DNA of 64,000 bases. It comes from Sulfurimonas sp. Lineage in GTDB: Bacteria; Campylobacterota; Campylobacteria; Campylobacterales; Sulfurimonadaceae. Under the pieces are notes generated by a model. That model was not told the origin of the DNA, ran no database searches, and saw only the letters and a program-made list of their open reading frames with translations. The stretch covers positions 1 to 64,000 of the forward strand of contig NZ_JAQTLH010000003.1 of assembly GCF_028714975.1 (NCBI RefSeq). The letters run 5' to 3'. Positions 1-9,485 of this stretch are shown piece after piece (position 1 is the stretch's first letter; each line of letters starts with the position of its first letter). The translations under genes were made by a program, and so were the position numbers.

Positions 1-162
1 GACGGTTGTTGTTATATTAGTTATTTCTAAGTAAACTTATTAGTGACTAATTAACTTTTTTTAAAGTTATACAGTCTATTTACTTGCTTAGTTTTCAATG
101 ATCTCAAACTATCTAAAAACCTCTACTCAAGGCTTCTTCAGGTCCTAAACTTTAGGTCTCTG
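1..162 (-). other. Leader of a stable-RNA (probably rRNA) operon
   Basis: Read on the minus strand, the stretch after the promoter at 163-190 contains no open frame. It carries a boxA-like segment at 84-103 (minus strand GATCATTGAAAACTAAGCAA), of the kind found in leaders and spacers of bacterial rRNA operons. The RNA would run leftwards out of the window, so the rRNA gene itself is not visible. A tRNA or other stable RNA cannot be excluded. The rRNA reading is inferred from the boxA-like element and from the promoter match to the tRNA operon at 52457-52484. Confidence 0.55.
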
Positions 163-190
163 TGTTTGTGGATGGGAATTATAGACAAAT
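163..190 (-). promoter_or_regulatory. Stable-RNA promoter, -10 and discriminator
   Basis: The minus strand has TATAAT at 183-178, preceded by ATTTGTC and followed by a discriminator ending TCCACAAACA. These 28 bases differ at only two positions from the same region of the tRNA-Lys/Glu promoter (52457-52484). No consensus -35 hexamer is visible 17 bases upstream. Transcription would run left, away from mnmA. Confidence 0.65.
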
Positions 191-245
191 GATTCTTAGG
201 AGAGGCTTAAATTTTAGGGGGATTTGGAAAGTTTGAATATTTTAT

Positions 246-1274
246 TTAATTCTCTTCTATCCAGCCTCCGCCTATCAACTTATTACCTGTATAAAAAACG
301 GCTGCTTGACCCGTTGCTACGCCAAAAGCACTCTCTTTTAACTCTACATATGCCTTAGAGTCTTTTACAATGACATGGCATGCTACGGCTTTGGTTCTGT
401 ATCTTAACTTAACTGTAGTATCAAACTCTTTTTCTTGCGTATAAAGGTTTAGGTTGCCAAGAACAACGCTATTGCACTCTAAATCCTCTTTTTTTCCTAC
501 TACTATCTGATTTTTTTTGGCATCTATACTTACTACATAGTGAGGGTCATGAGCGCCCTTAACCGTAAAACCTTTTCTTTTTCCGATTGTATAGTGCATA
601 TATCCTCTGTGTTCGCCTACTACATTTCCCTCTTTATCTAGTACTTCGCCTATCTTATCTACTTCAACATAATCTTTCAGTAAGTCGGTATAAGTAGTTT
701 CAACAAAACAGATTTCTGTTGATTCGCCCTGCGATGCAAATGACGCAAGTCCTTCTATGGAAGCCGCTAGCTCTTTAATCTCGCTTTTTTTCTTATTTCC
801 GAGTGGAAACAGAAGTCTTTGCAATATATTTTTATCGACATAAAAGAGAAAATAGCTCTGATCTTTTGTATCATCGTCCGCTTCATAAAAATATTTTCCG
901 TCAGTTTTTATGTAATGTCCTGTTGCAATATAATCTGCTCCTATCGTATCTGCAAACTTAACCATTTCGCCGAATTTTAAGCTTCTATTGCATAATGCAC
1001 AAGGATTCGGTGTTTTTCCTTCGGCATAAGTATCTATAAAGGGTTGAAAAACTTCTCTGTTAAAAGTATCTTGCAAATCTATTACATGTAGTTTCATGCC
1101 TACAAAATCAGCAGCTCTTTGAGCTCTTGCCTGATTAATCTCATGATATCCTACTTTAGAGTGAAGCTTCATATATAAACCTTCAACTTCATAGCCCTCT
1201 TCTTTTAAAAGCAGTGCAGATATCGTAGAGTCTACGCCTCCGCTCATTCCGACTAAAACTTTCTTATTTTTCAT
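246..1274 (-). CDS. mnmA: tRNA-specific 2-thiouridylase MnmA
   Basis: Adds sulfur to C2 of the wobble uridine of tRNA-Lys, -Glu and -Gln using ATP and a sulfur relay. The 342-residue protein has the PP-loop SGGVDST at 11-17. The two expected cysteines are present: Cys95 in NPCALCNR, matching the acceptor cysteine of E. coli MnmA, and Cys189 in ESTEICFVE, the persulfide cysteine. The DQSYFLF motif lies near 138-144. Length is normal to slightly short. It is the last gene of the run that starts at aroQ, one base beyond the stop of the LOG-family gene. Two of its expected substrates, tRNA-Lys(TTT) and tRNA-Glu(TTC), are encoded at 52499-52660. Confidence 0.95.
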   Translation of the reverse strand: MKNKKVLVGMSGGVDSTISALLLKEEGYEVEGLYMKLHSKVGYHEINQARAQRAADFVGMKLHVIDLQDTFNREVFQPFIDTYAEGKTPNPCALCNRSLKFGEMVKFADTIGADYIATGHYIKTDGKYFYEADDDTKDQSYFLFYVDKNILQRLLFPLGNKKKSEIKELAASIEGLASFASQGESTEICFVETTYTDLLKDYVEVDKIGEVLDKEGNVVGEHRGYMHYTIGKRKGFTVKGAHDPHYVVSIDAKKNQIVVGKKEDLECNSVVLGNLNLYTQEKEFDTTVKLRYRTKAVACHVIVKDSKAYVELKESAFGVATGQAAVFYTGNKLIGGGWIEEN

Positions 1275-1275
1275 A

Positions 1276-2049
1276 CTATCGGGCTTCTTTATTGTCTATG
1301 TTTTTATCTTTAAAAAATTCTATAAGTGATTTGCTATACTGAGTATCGCCAAGTCCACACTCTTGAAGAATTTTAATTTGATTTAAAACAGATGCCTCAA
1401 TCTCCTCGACTACTTGCTCTAAATCATCTGTAAGTCTAATCTGTTCAAAATCTTCTTGAGTAATCATGCCGTTTTTATATAACTTATTTTCAATAAATTT
1501 AAAAAGAGGCTTGTAATAAGAGACTCCTATCATAAAAACTTTAACACCTGTTATTTTTTTTGTTTGTATAAGCGTCAAAGCCTCAAAGAGCTCATCCAAC
1601 GTTCCGTAACCGCCCGGAAAAATAACATAGGCTATAGAGTATTTGACAAGCATTACTTTTCTTGAAAAGAAATAATCAAAACTTAGCTCTGTGGTAGTAA
1701 ATTTATTTGGGATTTGCTCAAACGGAAGATCTATATTCAGACCGATAGATTCAACATTTTTATATTCAAACGCACCTCTGTTTGCGGCTTCCATAACTCC
1801 CGGTCCACCGCCCGTCATTATATTAAAACCTCTTTGTGCCAATATAGAAGACAACTCTTGCGCTTTTTTGTAATACTCGCTACTACTGTCTACTTTTGAG
1901 CTTCCAAACATAGTAACCGTAGGTCCAAGCTCTCCTAATTCGTCAAAACCTTTTACAAAATCTGCGATAATTTTAAAAACACTCCATACATCGGCTGATT
2001 TAATCTCTTTAATATATTTTTTGGCTAAATCATCTCTATTTTTACGCAT
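1276..2049 (-). CDS. LOG-family protein (TIGR00730 type)
   Basis: This 257-residue protein has the two family signatures: GGGPGVMEAANRGA near residue 80 and PGGYGTLDE near 145. Members were long called lysine decarboxylases. Characterised ones hydrolyse nucleoside monophosphates such as cytokinin riboside 5'-monophosphate to release the base. The true substrate in Campylobacterota is unknown. It has about 55 residues before the nucleotide-binding core, somewhat longer than minimal LOG proteins. It lies between fliY and mnmA on the same strand with gaps of 13 bases and 1 base, so it is probably cotranscribed; no functional link to flagella is evident. Confidence 0.85.
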   Translation of the reverse strand: MRKNRDDLAKKYIKEIKSADVWSVFKIIADFVKGFDELGELGPTVTMFGSSKVDSSSEYYKKAQELSSILAQRGFNIMTGGGPGVMEAANRGAFEYKNVESIGLNIDLPFEQIPNKFTTTELSFDYFFSRKVMLVKYSIAYVIFPGGYGTLDELFEALTLIQTKKITGVKVFMIGVSYYKPLFKFIENKLYKNGMITQEDFEQIRLTDDLEQVVEEIEASVLNQIKILQECGLGDTQYSKSLIEFFKDKNIDNKEAR

Positions 2050-2062
2050 TTAAAATTATCCC

Positions 2063-2923
2063 TTATGATCTTAACTGATTAAGTCTCTCTCTCTTTGTCC
2101 CTATTGTCGTTATCTGAACACCGAAATTACCGTCTACGATAACAACTTCACCCTCTGCTATAACATGGTCGTCTACTAATATCTCAAGCGGATCGTTTGC
2201 CAATTGATTTAACTCTACCACAGAACCTATATCCATATTTAAAACGTCTTTTAAGAGCATTTTTTTCTTTCCGATTCTAACTTTTACCGGAAGTTTAACA
2301 TCCATAATAAGGGATATATTACTCATCTCTTCATTGTTTAAAGAAACTGCGGGTGCATTGCCTTGTGTTTTATAGGAGTCAAATGTTTTTTCTTCCACGG
2401 ATGGTTTAGGTTTATTTAACATCGCATTTTCCAGATTTTCATCAATAATGAACATAAAAAGAGATTTTACATTTTCTATTTTAAAAGTGTAAACAAACAT
2501 TTTGCTGTAATTTTCTAAAGAGATCTCTTTATTTTCTCCGATATACTCAACTTTGTCTACACTAAAAGAGAGAATCGGCAGCTCTTTTTGAGCAGATAAA
2601 CTATTTCCGATTGCACCAAATATATTTGAAGTAATCTCTTTTGCAGCATCTAAGTCGTCATCGCTGATATCTTCTCTGCCGCTTCCCTCTTCGCCCATCA
2701 TCATATCGGATAAAGAAGCAACCAAATTTGGTGTCAAAGCAATCATCGCCGATGCCTTTACACTTCCGCTTACGGTTATGTGCAGCAATACTATCGGAGG
2801 AATTATATTTGAAATAATACTTAACTCTTGCTCCTCTTTTAACTCTAACGATGGAGCTTGACCTATCAAAGCTTCAATAGTGCCTACTGTTTCGCTCTCA
2901 AATAGCTTCATAAAATTACTCAT
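2063..2923 (-). CDS. fliY: Flagellar motor switch protein FliY
   Basis: A 286-residue switch component. The N-terminal about 170 residues resemble the CheC/FliM middle domain. The C-terminal 80 residues form a SpoA (FliN-type) domain with LPVKVRIGKKKMLLKDVL and the typical ending GVQITTIG. Campylobacterota carry FliY with FliM at the C-ring, where it contributes to CheY-P signal removal and torque control. The start chosen is Met1; Met5 is also possible. The gene begins 3 bases after the fliM stop codon, so the two are translationally close. Confidence 0.92.
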   Translation of the reverse strand: MSNFMKLFESETVGTIEALIGQAPSLELKEEQELSIISNIIPPIVLLHITVSGSVKASAMIALTPNLVASLSDMMMGEEGSGREDISDDDLDAAKEITSNIFGAIGNSLSAQKELPILSFSVDKVEYIGENKEISLENYSKMFVYTFKIENVKSLFMFIIDENLENAMLNKPKPSVEEKTFDSYKTQGNAPAVSLNNEEMSNISLIMDVKLPVKVRIGKKKMLLKDVLNMDIGSVVELNQLANDPLEILVDDHVIAEGEVVIVDGNFGVQITTIGTKRERLNQLRS

Positions 2924-2926
2924 TGC

Positions 2927-4018
2927 CTACTCCTCTTCTAATCTCTGTTCTTCATCAAGCATAATATCTTTAACGCCTGATATTTTTTCTCGTCTTATAG
3001 TTTCAAAACTCTCCAATGCTCTTTTTACCGCATCTTTTTCAGTATCAATCACTTCAGTAATTTGAATGGATTTTCTGAATCTTCTAAGCCCGATTTTACC
3101 GCGAAATCTGTCTTTACCGTCAATACAAAGCGTAACAATATCATCAGCAGGGCTTGTAAGTCTGACAATATCACCGTTTTGCAGCTCCAAAATATCTCGC
3201 AAAGTTAATTCAACATTTCCCAGTATCGCTTCTATCCCTACTTTTGCACCGCCAAGAAGCACCTGAAGTTCCGTATTTCTACTCTTTTTTGTGCTTGTTT
3301 CATTTAGCATTAAATCTCTACTCGCTAATTTAGGCAAAATCGGCTCAAGCGCAATTACAGGATAACAGATATTCATCATACCTGAACTTTGTCCGATAAT
3401 AATCTCCATAACGACCATTACGACAATCTCATTTTGAGCAACGATTTGTACAACATTCGGGCTTGATTCTTTAGACTCGATATTTGGAAAAATATCCATA
3501 ACCGGTCCCCAAGCCTCTTTTAGAGTACTCATCATAACTCTTAAAATAGTTTCAAAAAGACTAAGCTCTATATCAGAAAATTCTCGGCTTGCATCAAACG
3601 GTTCACCTTTTCCGCCCAAAAGACGATCCAGCATAGGGAAAGCTATGGACGGATTAATTTCAATAACACCGCTTCCCTCTAACGGTTTTATCGAGAAAAC
3701 ATTAAAACTTGTAGGATTCGGCAGAGACATCAAAAATTCACCGTATGTCATCTGATCTACGGAGTGCAGTTGTATCTCGACGATTGATCGCATTATGGAA
3801 GATATCTGAGAAGCCAGCGACCTTGCCATTTTATCGTGAATACCGCGAAATGCACGAAGCTGCTCTTTTGAAACCCTATTTGGTCTTTTAAAATCGTAAA
3901 GAGTTACCTGCCTTTGCGAGACGGGCGAATCATCACCACTATCAAAGACATCACTATCTTCATCATCAACAACATCTAAAAGAGCGTCTATCTCTTCTTG
4001 TGAAAGTATATCTGCCAT
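2927..4018 (-). CDS. fliM: Flagellar motor switch protein FliM
   Basis: A 363-residue FliM. The N-terminus has the CheY-P binding motif LSQEEIDALL (residues 5-14) followed by an acidic linker. The middle domain runs from about 45 to 240 and includes the GGKGEPF turn. A C-terminal SpoA domain with VELTLRDILELQNGDIVRL follows. It forms the rotor C-ring and binds phosphorylated CheY to switch rotation. The gene abuts fliA (1-base gap) and is followed by fliY. Confidence 0.95.
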   Translation of the reverse strand: MADILSQEEIDALLDVVDDEDSDVFDSGDDSPVSQRQVTLYDFKRPNRVSKEQLRAFRGIHDKMARSLASQISSIMRSIVEIQLHSVDQMTYGEFLMSLPNPTSFNVFSIKPLEGSGVIEINPSIAFPMLDRLLGGKGEPFDASREFSDIELSLFETILRVMMSTLKEAWGPVMDIFPNIESKESSPNVVQIVAQNEIVVMVVMEIIIGQSSGMMNICYPVIALEPILPKLASRDLMLNETSTKKSRNTELQVLLGGAKVGIEAILGNVELTLRDILELQNGDIVRLTSPADDIVTLCIDGKDRFRGKIGLRRFRKSIQITEVIDTEKDAVKRALESFETIRREKISGVKDIMLDEEQRLEEE

Positions 4019-4019
4019 C

Positions 4020-4703
4020 TTAAGCTCCTATACTCTCTTTAATTTTATGGATTACAGATTTATGAATTTGTGAAATTCTTGATTCTGTAATATTTAGCAT
4101 TTCGCTAATCTCTTTTAAACTTAGTTCTTCAAAATAGTAGAGTTGTATTATCAACTGTTCTCTCTCGCTATATTGGCTAAGAACCGTTTTAATAATATTT
4201 ACTAATTCTTCTCTCTCTATATTTGCAAGTGATGCACCGTCATCACCTGTCTGAAGTTGATCATGCAGTGGCATTACCGTATAAATTGATGAAGCTATTC
4301 TTGCTTCATGTATTTTTTCTACGCTCTCATTTAAAATCTTTGCCAACTCTTCATCACTAGGTATTTCATCATGAATTGCTCTATAATCTTCAACTGCATA
4401 ATCAATTGCCTTAATTAGTTTTCTACTAGCGCGGCTAAGCACATCTAGGCTTCTTAAATAATCAAGCATAGCTCCATAAACTCTTTTTTTGGCATATCCC
4501 CAAAACGAGTCATTTAAACCCTCATCATATCTTCGGGCTAATTTTATAAGCTCTTCAGTTCCTATAGCCGATAAATCCATATAGTCGATAGAACTGGGAA
4601 GCCTCTCTTTTAGCCTAAATGCCATAGCTTTTACGGCAGGCAAATATTGGATTGCCAGTTCATCTTTTTTGTGCTTAAGATCTTGTGTGTATGCGGTAAC
4701 CAT
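4020..4703 (-). CDS. fliA: RNA polymerase sigma factor FliA (sigma-28)
   Basis: The flagellar late-gene sigma factor, 227 residues. Region 2 is visible near residues 20-95 (FWGYAKKRVYGAMLDYLRSLD, the FliA-type region 2.3/2.4). A degenerate region 3 follows, and region 4 lies at the C-terminus with YSEREQLIIQLYYFEELSLKE and the helix-turn-helix ISEMLNITESRISQIHK. It is predicted to be held by FlgM until hook completion. Its start directly abuts the stop codon of the upstream small membrane protein gene. Confidence 0.94.
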   Translation of the reverse strand: MVTAYTQDLKHKKDELAIQYLPAVKAMAFRLKERLPSSIDYMDLSAIGTEELIKLARRYDEGLNDSFWGYAKKRVYGAMLDYLRSLDVLSRASRKLIKAIDYAVEDYRAIHDEIPSDEELAKILNESVEKIHEARIASSIYTVMPLHDQLQTGDDGASLANIEREELVNIIKTVLSQYSEREQLIIQLYYFEELSLKEISEMLNITESRISQIHKSVIHKIKESIGA

Positions 4704-5033
4704 CTATTTTTTCCCAACATCTAAAGCATTTGTCTTTACTGCAATATCTGTAATTTTTATAGCTGAATCTATTAGTTTTTCTCGTTTATTTATCTCGTTT
4801 ACAAATAAATCAAGCTGCTTCTCATGTAGTTCTTTTGGGAAAAAATAGAGTTTTCCGATAGTAGTTCTATAATAAAATGCAATAATTATATGAGAAAATA
4901 GGTAAAAAAATGCAGTTATAAAAAATGTATATATAAACAAGCCCTCCGCATCAAATGATTTTAGCACACCAAAAACTATTCCTACAAAAAAACCTTGAAC
5001 AGTAAAAAAGTATACAAAATTTTCACCTAACAT
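4704..5033 (-). CDS. Small membrane protein of the flagellar operon
   Basis: A 109-residue protein with two hydrophobic segments (about residues 7-27 and 32-54) and a charged C-terminal cytoplasmic tail rich in Lys, Glu and Asp. I recognise no characterised domain. A membrane protein in the same position, between flhG and fliA, is known in C. jejuni (Cj0062c), so the position is conserved in the class. A role in flagellar assembly is suggested only by context. Confidence 0.75.
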   Translation of the reverse strand: MLGENFVYFFTVQGFFVGIVFGVLKSFDAEGLFIYTFFITAFFYLFSHIIIAFYYRTTIGKLYFFPKELHEKQLDLFVNEINKREKLIDSAIKITDIAVKTNALDVGKK

Positions 5034-5055
5034 TTACAACTGCCCCGAATTTGAT

Positions 5056-5931
5056 TTAGAAATGTTTTATCAAGCGTCTAAAAAGCCCCGATAACCCGCT
5101 CTCACTAGGTGTAACAAGCACATCTCGTTCCAAATTTTTATTAATTGCATTTGCTATATCGACTATATCCTTGTGCACTACCGAACCAGCATGTGAAACA
5201 GCAAAAAGTGCTCTCTGTTTTACGGAAGATGAAACCTTAATATCGCTGTTAATCTTTCCGATTAGTTTTAAATTTAATTTATCACCGATATTGGCCAAAG
5301 CTACTTTTTTTATCTTTTCATATACCGCCACCGCCTCTTTTTCACTTTTTACCTGATTCATTATCAGGCTTATATCATTTCTTGTAGTCGCTATCGTTTT
5401 TATAGTGGCATATGCATCCGTTATTGCCGCGGGATCCGGTACTGTTACGACTATAACATCATCCGCCGCATCCAAAAACATCTGAATATGCTCTCCTATG
5501 CCCGCGCCCGTGTCTATTATCATAATATCTAGTTTATCTAAAACTTCGGCTTCGCTCATAAATCTCTCAAATAGAGCTTTATCGGAATATTTTAGTATCT
5601 CATCACCGCTTTCGCCCGGAATAAGAATAAGATTTCTCGTAATTGGAATCAAAATATCCGAAACACTCGCTTCGCCTTTTAGTACATGCAATATATTTTT
5701 CTTTATTTTTACATTAAACATCACATCTAAATTTGCAAGACCGATATCGGCATCGAAAATACCGACATTAAGCCCGCTTTGAGAAAGAACATAGGCTAAA
5801 TTAGAACTTATAGTGCTTTTTCCGACACCGCCTTTTCCGCTTGTTATAGCAATAAAACGGGTTTTTTTAGATCTTTTTTGCAAAGAAGATGAAACGAGTT
5901 CTTCTAGCTTTTGAGCCTGATGACCTATCAT
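5056..5931 (-). CDS. flhG: Flagellum number regulator FlhG (MinD/ParA ATPase)
   Basis: A 291-residue MinD-type ATPase. The deviant Walker A motif GKGGVGKS is at 32-39, preceded by an N-terminal extension with the basic stretch KRSKKTR. The switch motifs IIDTGAG and DPAAITDAYA are present. The C-terminal LFRRLIKHF is amphipathic, as in MinD-like membrane-targeting helices. With FlhF it sets flagellar number and position. Its start overlaps the flhF stop by 4 bases (ATGA), indicating translational coupling. Confidence 0.94.
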   Translation of the reverse strand: MIGHQAQKLEELVSSSLQKRSKKTRFIAITSGKGGVGKSTISSNLAYVLSQSGLNVGIFDADIGLANLDVMFNVKIKKNILHVLKGEASVSDILIPITRNLILIPGESGDEILKYSDKALFERFMSEAEVLDKLDIMIIDTGAGIGEHIQMFLDAADDVIVVTVPDPAAITDAYATIKTIATTRNDISLIMNQVKSEKEAVAVYEKIKKVALANIGDKLNLKLIGKINSDIKVSSSVKQRALFAVSHAGSVVHKDIVDIANAINKNLERDVLVTPSESGLSGLFRRLIKHF

Positions 5932-7199
5932 GTTTTACTCCTATTGAAGCCGTTTAACAAGCACTCCACTAAAAAATCACTGCTTGCACAAACCAAATCT
6001 TCCGGAACTTCTTGACCGACTGAGAAATAACTTATCGGTTTTTTTGTCTCATAGGAGAGAGAAAATATATTTCCAAAACCTCTAGTCTCATCCAATTTGG
6101 TAAACATGAGAGTATCGATATTGAGAGTTGAAAAGTTATCATATGTAGATTTTAAATCTTCATACTTGATGGAACTCGGCATAACTAAAACAACATCAAT
6201 ATTATATTTTGTATCATTTCCGTCTAAACACTCATAAATTTTTTCTATTTTTGTTTTATCATACGGACTTGAACCCATCGTATCGATAAGAATATAATCA
6301 CAATACCTAAGCGAATCAAGCGCGCTTGCAAAATCTATCGGGTCCACAACCGTCTCAATACCCAATTTCATCATTCTAGCATACTGCATCAACTGCTCAA
6401 CAGCACCGATACGGTAAGTATCTAACACTACTAAACCGACTTTATATTTTTTTTGCATAAGATATGAGTATCTTGCCGCCAATTTTGCCACGGATGTCGT
6501 TTTGCCGACTCCCGTAGGACCGACTAACATCATAACTTTTTTGTTTCCTACCGAAGGAGTACTCTCCAACCTGACAGGCACCATTTTTCTAAGAAGCGTC
6601 TGAAAATACCTTTTTATAGTTTCCGAATTTTCTCTCATTCTAAAAGGCATATGTTCCAGCGTCATTCTCATAATCGCATCAAGATGTTCTCTGTTCATAC
6701 CGCTTTGAGAAGCAAGACGATAAATTTCCGCAAATTCTGAGGGAATATGACTCTCCAACTCAGGTGCCTTTTCGTCCCAAAACATATTTTGGATAATTTT
6801 AACTTTATCGCCTAGTTTTGCTATTTCTGCTTTTATCTCTTTGAGTTCTTTTGGCTCAAAAGTAGCTTGTGATTTAGGCTCTTGATACTCATGAAGAGGA
6901 TCTCTTACATCTGCGATTTTAGATATCTGCTGCGCCGCATAAGAGATGTCATACAAAACATCGGCACTTTTTTGGGTAAGCGGTCTGCCGTCTTTTGGCA
7001 TAGTGTTTGTTTTTTGGTATGTGCTATGCGTCGAGTCACTTTCTATGCCCATAACTATCTCATAAAGAGCCTCACGCCCTAATGATTTTTTCTGAACCTC
7101 TTTTGTATCGATATGAAGCATATTTTCATAATTTGGGTCTAATCTAGCTTTTTTAAGAGCCTCGGACGGTGTTTTTCCCGTAAAAGTTAATATCTTCAT
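5928..7199 (-). CDS. flhF: Flagellar biosynthesis GTPase FlhF
   Basis: An SRP-type GTPase of 423 residues. The N-terminal B domain begins KILTFTGKTPSEAL. A variable linker follows, then the NG domain with P-loop GPTGVGKTT, the DTYRIGAVEQL motif, and the closing LDETRGFG and ISYFSVGQEVPEDL motifs. FlhF marks the pole for flagellar assembly, and in Campylobacter it is needed for sigma-54-dependent flagellar gene expression. It overlaps folK upstream and flhG downstream by 4 bases each. Confidence 0.95.
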   Translation of the reverse strand: MKILTFTGKTPSEALKKARLDPNYENMLHIDTKEVQKKSLGREALYEIVMGIESDSTHSTYQKTNTMPKDGRPLTQKSADVLYDISYAAQQISKIADVRDPLHEYQEPKSQATFEPKELKEIKAEIAKLGDKVKIIQNMFWDEKAPELESHIPSEFAEIYRLASQSGMNREHLDAIMRMTLEHMPFRMRENSETIKRYFQTLLRKMVPVRLESTPSVGNKKVMMLVGPTGVGKTTSVAKLAARYSYLMQKKYKVGLVVLDTYRIGAVEQLMQYARMMKLGIETVVDPIDFASALDSLRYCDYILIDTMGSSPYDKTKIEKIYECLDGNDTKYNIDVVLVMPSSIKYEDLKSTYDNFSTLNIDTLMFTKLDETRGFGNIFSLSYETKKPISYFSVGQEVPEDLVCASSDFLVECLLNGFNRSKT

Positions 7200-7684
7200 C
7201 TATATATATCCATTAATGGTATCAGCACACTCTTTCTCTCAAACCACTTAGCATGCGGGATTTGAAGCTTTGGCGTTTTAACAACTCTGTTATCAAAAAA
7301 AATAATATCCAAATCTAGCGTCCTTGGAGCATTCATAAAGCTTCTTTTGCGTGCAAATTTTTTCTCTAATCTCATCAAATAGCCTAAAAACACTCTGGGT
7401 TGCATATTTGTCCCCAGTAAAATTATTGAATTAAAAAAATCATCTTGATTTACAAAACCAAAAGGAGGATTTTTTAAAATCAACGATGTCTGGAGCAGCT
7501 CAACCCTTTTATCTTTTTTTAAATAAAAATATAAGCGATTAAATCTTCTCACTACATCACCGACATTTCCGCCGACTCCGACGGTAGCGATATATCTATG
7601 CGAATTCTTTCTAGAGCTCTTATAATCGGCGCGTAAATTTTTAAAAGTCTCTAAACTTCTATTTAATTTACGCTTTATATACAT
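7196..7684 (-). CDS. folK: 6-hydroxymethyl-dihydropterin pyrophosphokinase FolK
   Basis: Transfers pyrophosphate from ATP to 6-hydroxymethyl-7,8-dihydropterin in folate synthesis. The 162-residue protein has the HPPK signatures GGNVGD, NPPFGFVNQDDFFNSIILL and the metal-binding RTLDLDIIFFD, then PHAKWFERKSVLIPL. The N-terminus is longer and more basic than usual (about 30 extra residues). It sits between aroQ and flhF as in C. jejuni. The other folate-branch gene, folB, is at 26793-27122. Confidence 0.92.
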   Translation of the reverse strand: MYIKRKLNRSLETFKNLRADYKSSRKNSHRYIATVGVGGNVGDVVRRFNRLYFYLKKDKRVELLQTSLILKNPPFGFVNQDDFFNSIILLGTNMQPRVFLGYLMRLEKKFARKRSFMNAPRTLDLDIIFFDNRVVKTPKLQIPHAKWFERKSVLIPLMDIYR

Positions 7685-7687
7685 AGA

Positions 7688-8173
7688 CTAGTTTGCTTGG
7701 GCAGCTTGAGACTGTTTTTGCATCTCTTGAACCGCTTTTATCTCATTCATTATTTGCACCATTCCGACCATTGCAAGATGATACCCAAAAGGTCCGAATC
7801 CTACGATAGAAGATGTACAAACGGGAGCAATCATATTTTGCTTTCTAAACTCTTCACGACGATGGATATTGCTAATATGAACCTCTATAGTAGGAAGATT
7901 TACGGCTGAGATTGCATCGCGTATAGCAATTGATGTGTGAGTGTATGCCGCTGCATTGATAATAATACCGCTAGCGTCTCCATAACACTCTTGAATTTTA
8001 TCTACTAATTCACCCTCGAAATTACTTTGAAAAAACTCTATCTCTATCCCGCTTTGAGTTGCAAAATCTCTCATTTGCGAATGTATCTGCTCTAACTTCA
8101 TTGAACCGTAAACTTGCTGTTCTCTTACTCCCAACATATTTAAGTTTGGTCCTTGAATCACTACTAATTTCAT
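7688..8173 (-). CDS. aroQ: Type II 3-dehydroquinate dehydratase AroQ
   Basis: Dehydrates 3-dehydroquinate to 3-dehydroshikimate. The 161-residue protein begins [23 protein letters not shown], which holds the catalytic-loop Arg and Tyr. The [17 protein letters not shown] and [14 protein letters not shown] segments supply the substrate-binding Asn and His. It probably opens the operon running left to mnmA. The 88-base gap to the divergent amidohydrolase gene should hold both promoters. Confidence 0.95.
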   Translation of the reverse strand: MKLVVIQGPNLNMLGVREQQVYGSMKLEQIHSQMRDFATQSGIEIEFFQSNFEGELVDKIQECYGDASGIIINAAAYTHTSIAIRDAISAVNLPTIEVHISNIHRREEFRKQNMIAPVCTSSIVGFGPFGYHLAMVGMVQIMNEIKAVQEMQKQSQAAQAN

Positions 8174-8261
8174 ACTCTGCCTTTTTAAAATTACAATTTT
8201 TAAGGAGCTATTTTATCTAAATTAAGCATAATCTATTTTAAATTCTAAAAAAAGATTAAAT

Positions 8262-9485
8262 ATGCAGATAATTACTCCAAACTATATTTTAACGCCTGAT
8301 ACACTTCTCTCAAATATGTCGGTTGCTTTTGATAAAACCATACGAAAAATTGCTCCGCTTGAAGAGTTGAAAAAAGAGTTTGCTGATGCCGATGTGATAG
8401 AACTAAAAAAGAATTCACTTCTAATGCCCGGTCTTATAAATGCACATGTACATATAGAATTTAGTGCCAACAAAACAGAACTCTCTTACGGAGATTTTGT
8501 CTCTTGGCTTTACAGTGTTATAGAAAACCGCGAAGAGCTTGTAAACGGCTGCGGCGACGAATGTATGGCAAAAGCGATTAATTCCATGTTAGAGTCCGGA
8601 ATTACGACATTCGGTGCGATTAGCTCGCACGGTATGGATTTAGATGTTTGCGCAAATGCTCCTCAAAATGTTGTTTTTTTTAATGAACTTATCGGTTCGC
8701 AGGCGACCATGGCAGATGCGCTTTTTGGCGATTTCTTAGCAAGGCTTGACGCTTCAAAAAGCGTTAAAAGAGAGGGATTTTACCCCGCCGTTGCTATCCA
8801 CTCGCCATACTCCGTTCATCCGATTTTAATCAAAAAAGCACTCCAGAAAGTCAAAAATGAAAATCTTAAACTCACAGCCCACTTTATGGAGAGCAGTGCC
8901 GAGAGAGATTGGCTTGATAAGAGCGATGGTGATTTTAAGGGATTTTTTGAAAAATTTTTAAAACAAAACTCTGCCGTAAGTGATTCAAAAGAGTTTTTAG
9001 AGCATTTTGATGGTTTTAGCACTCTTCTAACACATGTTGTAAATGCTAATGATGAGGAGTTGAAAAAGCTCTCTTTAAATGGACATACAGTCATTCACTG
9101 CCCTATTTCAAATAGACTTTTAGGAAATGCTACGCTCAATATCAAAAAGCTAAATGACAATAATATAAAGTGGATAGTAGCAACGGACGGGCTTAGTTCA
9201 AACTATAAACTTGATTTGTTTGAAGAGATGAAGATGTCTCTTTTTATGCACTCTAATGCTCCTCTTGTGAAATTTGCAGATGCCCTTATAAAAAGTGTCA
9301 CAATTAACGCTGCCGAGGCGCTTGGAATCAATACGGGAGCAATAGCTGAGGGTAAAAATGCGGATATGATTGTACTTGATTTAGACAAAGAACCAAACGA
9401 TGAGTTAGCCGTTCATTTAATACTTCATAGATATAATATCTCAAAAATTTACATTAATGGGACATTAGTAAAATGCAGTCTATAA
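8262..9485 (+). CDS. mqnX: Amidohydrolase, probable 6-aminodeoxyfutalosine deaminase
   Basis: A 407-residue amidohydrolase of the SsnA/TrzN (ATZ) type. The metal site includes His62 and His64 in LINAHVHIEF; further metal and substrate residues lie in HFMESSAERDW, HVVNA, VIHCPISNRLLG and ATDGLSSN. Homologues in Campylobacterota (HP0267 of H. pylori, Nis_0429 of Nitratiruptor) are known to deaminate aminodeoxyfutalosine in the futalosine route to menaquinone. The specific substrate is inferred from family and taxon. The gene overlaps sppA by 13 bases, as in the Cj0067-Cj0068 pair. Confidence 0.8.
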   Translation: MQIITPNYILTPDTLLSNMSVAFDKTIRKIAPLEELKKEFADADVIELKKNSLLMPGLINAHVHIEFSANKTELSYGDFVSWLYSVIENREELVNGCGDECMAKAINSMLESGITTFGAISSHGMDLDVCANAPQNVVFFNELIGSQATMADALFGDFLARLDASKSVKREGFYPAVAIHSPYSVHPILIKKALQKVKNENLKLTAHFMESSAERDWLDKSDGDFKGFFEKFLKQNSAVSDSKEFLEHFDGFSTLLTHVVNANDEELKKLSLNGHTVIHCPISNRLLGNATLNIKKLNDNNIKWIVATDGLSSNYKLDLFEEMKMSLFMHSNAPLVKFADALIKSVTINAAEALGINTGAIAEGKNADMIVLDLDKEPNDELAVHLILHRYNISKIYINGTLVKCSL